Below are positions 59,937 to 64,000 of a stretch of 64,000 bases of DNA, piece after piece (the first letter of the stretch is position 1; each line of letters starts with the position of its first letter). Origin of the DNA: Hybos culiciformis (Eukaryota > Arthropoda > Insecta > Diptera > Hybotidae). The translations under genes were made by a program, and so were the position numbers. The DNA is taken from assembly GCA_964007475.1 (NCBI GenBank), contig OZ023274.1, positions 87,377,936 through 87,441,935 on the forward strand, in the 5' to 3' direction. Under the pieces are notes generated by a model, which was not told where the DNA came from, made no database searches, and was given only the letters and a program-made list of their open reading frames with translations.

Positions 59937-62900
59937 TTCACAGAAATTTAAAAAAAAAAAAATAAAATAAAAAAAATAAAATTAAAAACTTCTTTCTTGT
60001 GGTGGTTTAGAAGCAAACAAAAAATCAGACGTAGTTTTAAACACCAAAATGTCAAATTTATAACTTTTTTATTTTTTTTGTAATTTCTCACTTTTTGTTT
60101 TTATTTTTTAATTCTTCAAATCAAAGCAAAATTCTAAAATCCTTTTCTATTTCTAGAATAAGAAATATTATCAAATTTTATTTTATTTTTTCGAAAAACG
60201 AAAACCAAAAAAAAAAAAAAAATATAAAAATTTAAGACCTTGAAAAGTATGAAAATATTTTAATTTTTAGCAAACTTTTTTTTTTTTATTATTATTTTAA
60301 TACCCAGCAAATAGGTAGGTAGGTATATTACATTTATATTTAATTTTTAATATTTTAATTATAATTATTTTTTTTAATAAACTTAATTAAATGAAACACT
60401 TAAAATTTATTAATTTTTTTCTTAATTTTTGTCGTAAAAATTCACAAAATGTTTGACGTCCGTTTCTTCGGAAATATCTCTTAAAACAAAAATATCAAAT
60501 AAATGAAAAACAACAAAGCAACATAAAATTCTCTTCACTTTATGGTTTTTTCCTATTTTCAAGTGTTTCCTTTGGTGAAAAAAAAAAATAATAATAAAAA
60601 ATTAAAGCACCAGAAATTTAGGTACATTTTAAAAATTGAATGAAAATTCGAAAAATCAATCGCGGACAAATGACATTTGTCCGCTAAAGTTAGAAAATTC
60701 AATCGCGGACAAATGTCATTTTGCAAAATGTCATTTGTCCGCTAATTTTGAGACATTTGTCCGCGGCGAACAAATGTCATTTTACAATCGCGGACAAATG
60801 ACATTTTGCAAAATGACATTTGTCCGCGAAGTTTTCCATACAAATTTCATCGCGGACAAATGTCCCGCGGACAAATGTCACGGCGACAACTTGAATAGTT
60901 ATTTTTTTTTTTTTGGAAAAAGAACTATAAAATAAAGTTAAATTTTTTTTATAAATGATCTAATAAAATAAACCCGTTGAACTTAAATACAACGGGCCTA
61001 TTCCAACTATTCCCTTTGAAACGGCGGTGAACACTACATACAAACCAAATTTTATTGAAATCTACTATTCAGATATTTCGGCTATTTTTTTCGGAAAACC
61101 ATATAAAATGAATGTAGGTTATTATTGATTATTTCAATTTGATTCATTATTGCTATGTTTTGCCATTGTTGGGTTGAAACAGAGTTGGACTTTCGTTGAT
61201 TTGATTTTTAATATGAAATTTTTCAACTCAATGAAAACTCAACTCTCTATTTCGAACCGTTCATGGAAACATAGAAATTATATAAACTGAAAAAAAATCA
61301 ATTTGGATTTATTAAATTAGTATTTATATTATCTACATCATTGTAGGATGGTAACACTAAAATGCAAAATGTATAACTTGTATGACTCATCGAAAATTTT
61401 AAATTGTTTTTGCAGAGGGGAAGTTTTTAAAAAAGAGAGCTTCTAAAAATAAATATTAGTCATCATTAAATTTTGTAAAAAGGAATATTTTGTCACAGGT
61501 GAAAAAAGATAAGATTTAAATTAATTAAGCAATTTTAGATAAATTATTGTTTTGTACGATTTTCCAATTATATTTAAAATTTTCTTCTTACCAACCTTTC
61601 CATAATATAAAAACCAGTAATCTGTACGCAATTATGTAATTTATCCGAAAATCAGATTCAAGATACCTATCAAAATTATCTCAGTATTGTATGCAACCAA
61701 CTATGCTCGAGAGCTGAATCGGATTAAAAAAATATAGAACTCTACCTCATAAATGGGGCGGCGTAGAGCCCTTTTTAATTTTTTTTTTTACAAAAGCTAT
61801 AATATCTATTCATATTACCATGTTAGATCTAAGATCTTTTGGGAGCTAACATTTTTTTTAGGTTGTCGTTGTGTTTACAATTTTTTTTTTCAACAAGAGT
61901 GTTCAATTCAAGTTGATAGATAAGTTCAGTAATGTGTAGTAATACATATTTAGTTTTAGTTGGATGAATCCAACTAAATAGGTATTTTTAGTCTATTATT
62001 TGGGCGACATTAACATTCAGTTTATAATTTTTATACCACTATTATCCAATAAAAATTTGAAATGACGTTATCTTTTCTAGTAAAGAAAAAAAAAATACGG
62101 CACTCACCTTCAAATTACCTGTAAGATTTGCTTTAAATTAAAAAGAGGTTTTAAAATTAAATATTATAGGACGAGATGGTATAGGCATAATTCATTTGTA
62201 TAGTATAATCATAATCTTTTAATATACTATAGTCAAATATTTATTATACGTAATAATGCATGCTAATATATATAAGTAATATAAGAGCATAGTATCTAAT
62301 ATAAAACTTCATTCATTAATAAATTTTTTATTTTTGTTTTTGTTTACAATTCTAAGAAAATTTTGTTATGAAACTTTATAAATGTATATAATATATGTTT
62401 ATAACTATATTATATGTACATAGCATATTACTTATGTACGTAGGTAGTAGTAAGTAGGTACCTATTGGAAAAACCATCCTTTTTTTTTAATCAAAATTTT
62501 TGATAAAGATAAAGTTAATAATCAGCATATAGCTAGAGTGTATTGAATAGAAAGAAGGTAACAATGAAATTAAAGTTTAAAATACGATATCGAAATACAA
62601 ATATATACTGTAAGCGTCTTACTATGATTATAAACATTCAATTAAGATGCTTTTTTTGTCGGAAAACTCCTGTTTTTTTTTTTAGAAAATTTACAAATAT
62701 CTTTTTGGGTTCTGATTCTGGTTGACATTACCATTTGTATTAATTTAAATATAAATTGTAAGAACATATATATATATTACGAGAATGTGGTCCGAAAAAA
62801 TGAAAATTGTTTTGAAGAGATTTCGAGCATTTAAACGATTCTAAAAATTTTTATATACCTAATTTTATAAAATATAAAACCGTCTGGAGGTTTTGAATAA

Positions 62901-64000
62901 TTAGTATTTTATTTAGTAAACACCTAGGTAAATTTTGTAATTTACATAATAATAACAAATAACGAATACTGGTAGAACGAATTCAATAGTTAGTGAATGA
63001 TAAATAGATAAAATCGGTTCTTATTGTACACAGATTTTATCTAGGATTATAATGTTTATGATTTAACTTGATTTTACACGTGCGTAAGATTGATAATCAC
63101 CTTTTTTTGGCTATAAGAACATTTTATTTTGTCTTATTCGATAAGACAATTTAAAAAAAAAAAAATTTTAATTAAAATAAAAACAGTTTTCTTGAAACAA
63201 ATATCCTGTACTTGCTTTAAATAAAATAAGTCAGTAAATCTAATTTTGTAATTATTTTTATTATAGCACAAAATTATTGAAACATTTTTTTTAATTCTTA
63301 ATGTTTTTTAACTTTTATTTCCACTTATACATCTAGTTACATTAATTCAATATAATTTATATGTTTTTTTTTTTTAAATATTTTAATTTTTAAATACACT
63401 TAATTCGTTGAATTCATTTTTCTTTTTTTAATTCATTAATTCTTTTTTATTCAATTCATAATTCATATTTTTAATACTGCAGTCTGCATAATATGATCAT
63501 TTCGATTTCCGATTGATTTTAATTTTCTTTTATATTAGTTAAAATAATATTAGTAAAGAGGTATTATTTTTTTTTTGAGGAATTCTTAATGAAAAATGTT
63601 TAAAGAAAAAATTTAATTAAAATTTTTAACTTTTTTTATGTTTATGCCATTAATAAATTTGTTATATATCGGAAACTTAGGTATATTTGAAAATAATGTT
63701 CAATTTTATTTACCATTTAAAAATTAATCTCTAGCTACTATTTAATGATTCAAAATGTAACAAAAGGTCAACTTAAGAACAACATCGTTTTTGAATTGAA
63801 GTCACATTTTAGTTATTAAATGATTGACGCAAACAAAGAACAGATATGATACTAAAATTAAAAATTTTGAAATCAAATATTTCTTTCGATCTAAAATCAA
63901 TCGGAATTTGCATCTTAATAGAATCAGTTTTTACTTCTCATTCAAATGTATTTAAAAATTTATTTTTTTTTCAAATTTGATCAATTACCATTTGCCTAAT
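59937..64000. other. Upstream side of Jun and gene-free right end
   Basis: The Jun promoter and 5' UTR probably fall between 59.94 and 60.6 kb, where A/T tracts dominate. Apart from the fold-back copy at 60642-60887 I see no gene, RNA or paired transposon end. A short hairpin (CCCGTTGAACTTAAATACAACGGG split over about 60973-60996) may belong to a decayed element. Confidence 0.5.
60642..60887. mobile_element. Second, left-truncated copy of the palindromic fold-back element
   Basis: The sequence matches the right end of the 43405-44533 element almost base for base: units with GCGGACAAATG arms, the CCGCGG junction and the terminus ATGTCCCGCGGACAAATGTC followed by ACGGCG. It lacks the left end and most units, and one unit has lost its TTTTGCAAAATG centre. 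Flanks AAATTGAAT (60633-60641) and AACTTGAAT (60888-60896) differ by one base, so a 9-bp target duplication is possible. It lies about 700 bp upstream of the Jun start codon. Confidence 0.78.

Overview
This is nuclear DNA from an animal, almost certainly an insect. The genes are intron-split with canonical GT/AG signals, the background is very AT-rich (long A/T runs, TA and TAGG/CCTA microsatellites), and the proteins match insect family members: non-muscle myosin II heavy chain (zipper), Jun (Jra), AP-3 sigma, ArfGAP2/3, AAGAB/p34 and a TSSK-type kinase. I could not fix the insect order from the sequence.

Layout. About 1-42.8 kb is the 5' part of zipper on the minus strand: four coding exons (39.3, 24.7, 13.5 and 6.0 kb) separated by 7-14 kb introns, with the rest of the gene beyond position 1. 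Intron 1 contains a complete two-exon TSSK-like kinase on the same strand (30.66-32.32 kb) and several non-autonomous DNA transposons. A tentative small spliced ORF runs antisense across the left end. From 42.9 to 44.5 kb, between zipper and AP-3 sigma, lie two related GC-rich hairpin MITEs and a fold-back element built of ~59 bp palindromic units around GCGGACAAATG. From 44.9 to 54.4 kb come AP-3 sigma (plus), ArfGAP2/3 (minus, tail to tail with AP-3 sigma, a dead LINE in its intron) and AAGAB (plus, head to head with ArfGAP). A second dead LINE fills 54.9-56.5 kb. Jun (minus, two exons) occupies 58.3-59.9 kb, with a second copy of the fold-back element just upstream. The last 3 kb show no gene.

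Most interesting signals. (1) The AP-3 sigma ORF ends at TGA followed by C and continues in frame for 162 sense codons with no ATG anywhere. (2) Jun ends at TAA followed by C and continues in frame for 70 sense codons, also without a start at its beginning. Both are candidates for stop-codon readthrough or undetected alternative isoforms. (3) The fold-back element has inverted ends, an apparent 9 bp target-site duplication and a palindromic internal array, and both copies sit upstream of genes.

Together AP-3 sigma, ArfGAP2/3 and AAGAB form a small neighbourhood of coat/adaptor trafficking genes; zipper and Jun are cytoskeletal and stress/developmental regulators with no obvious link to it. 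All exon joins were made by eye from reading frame and splice consensus; none has transcript support here.
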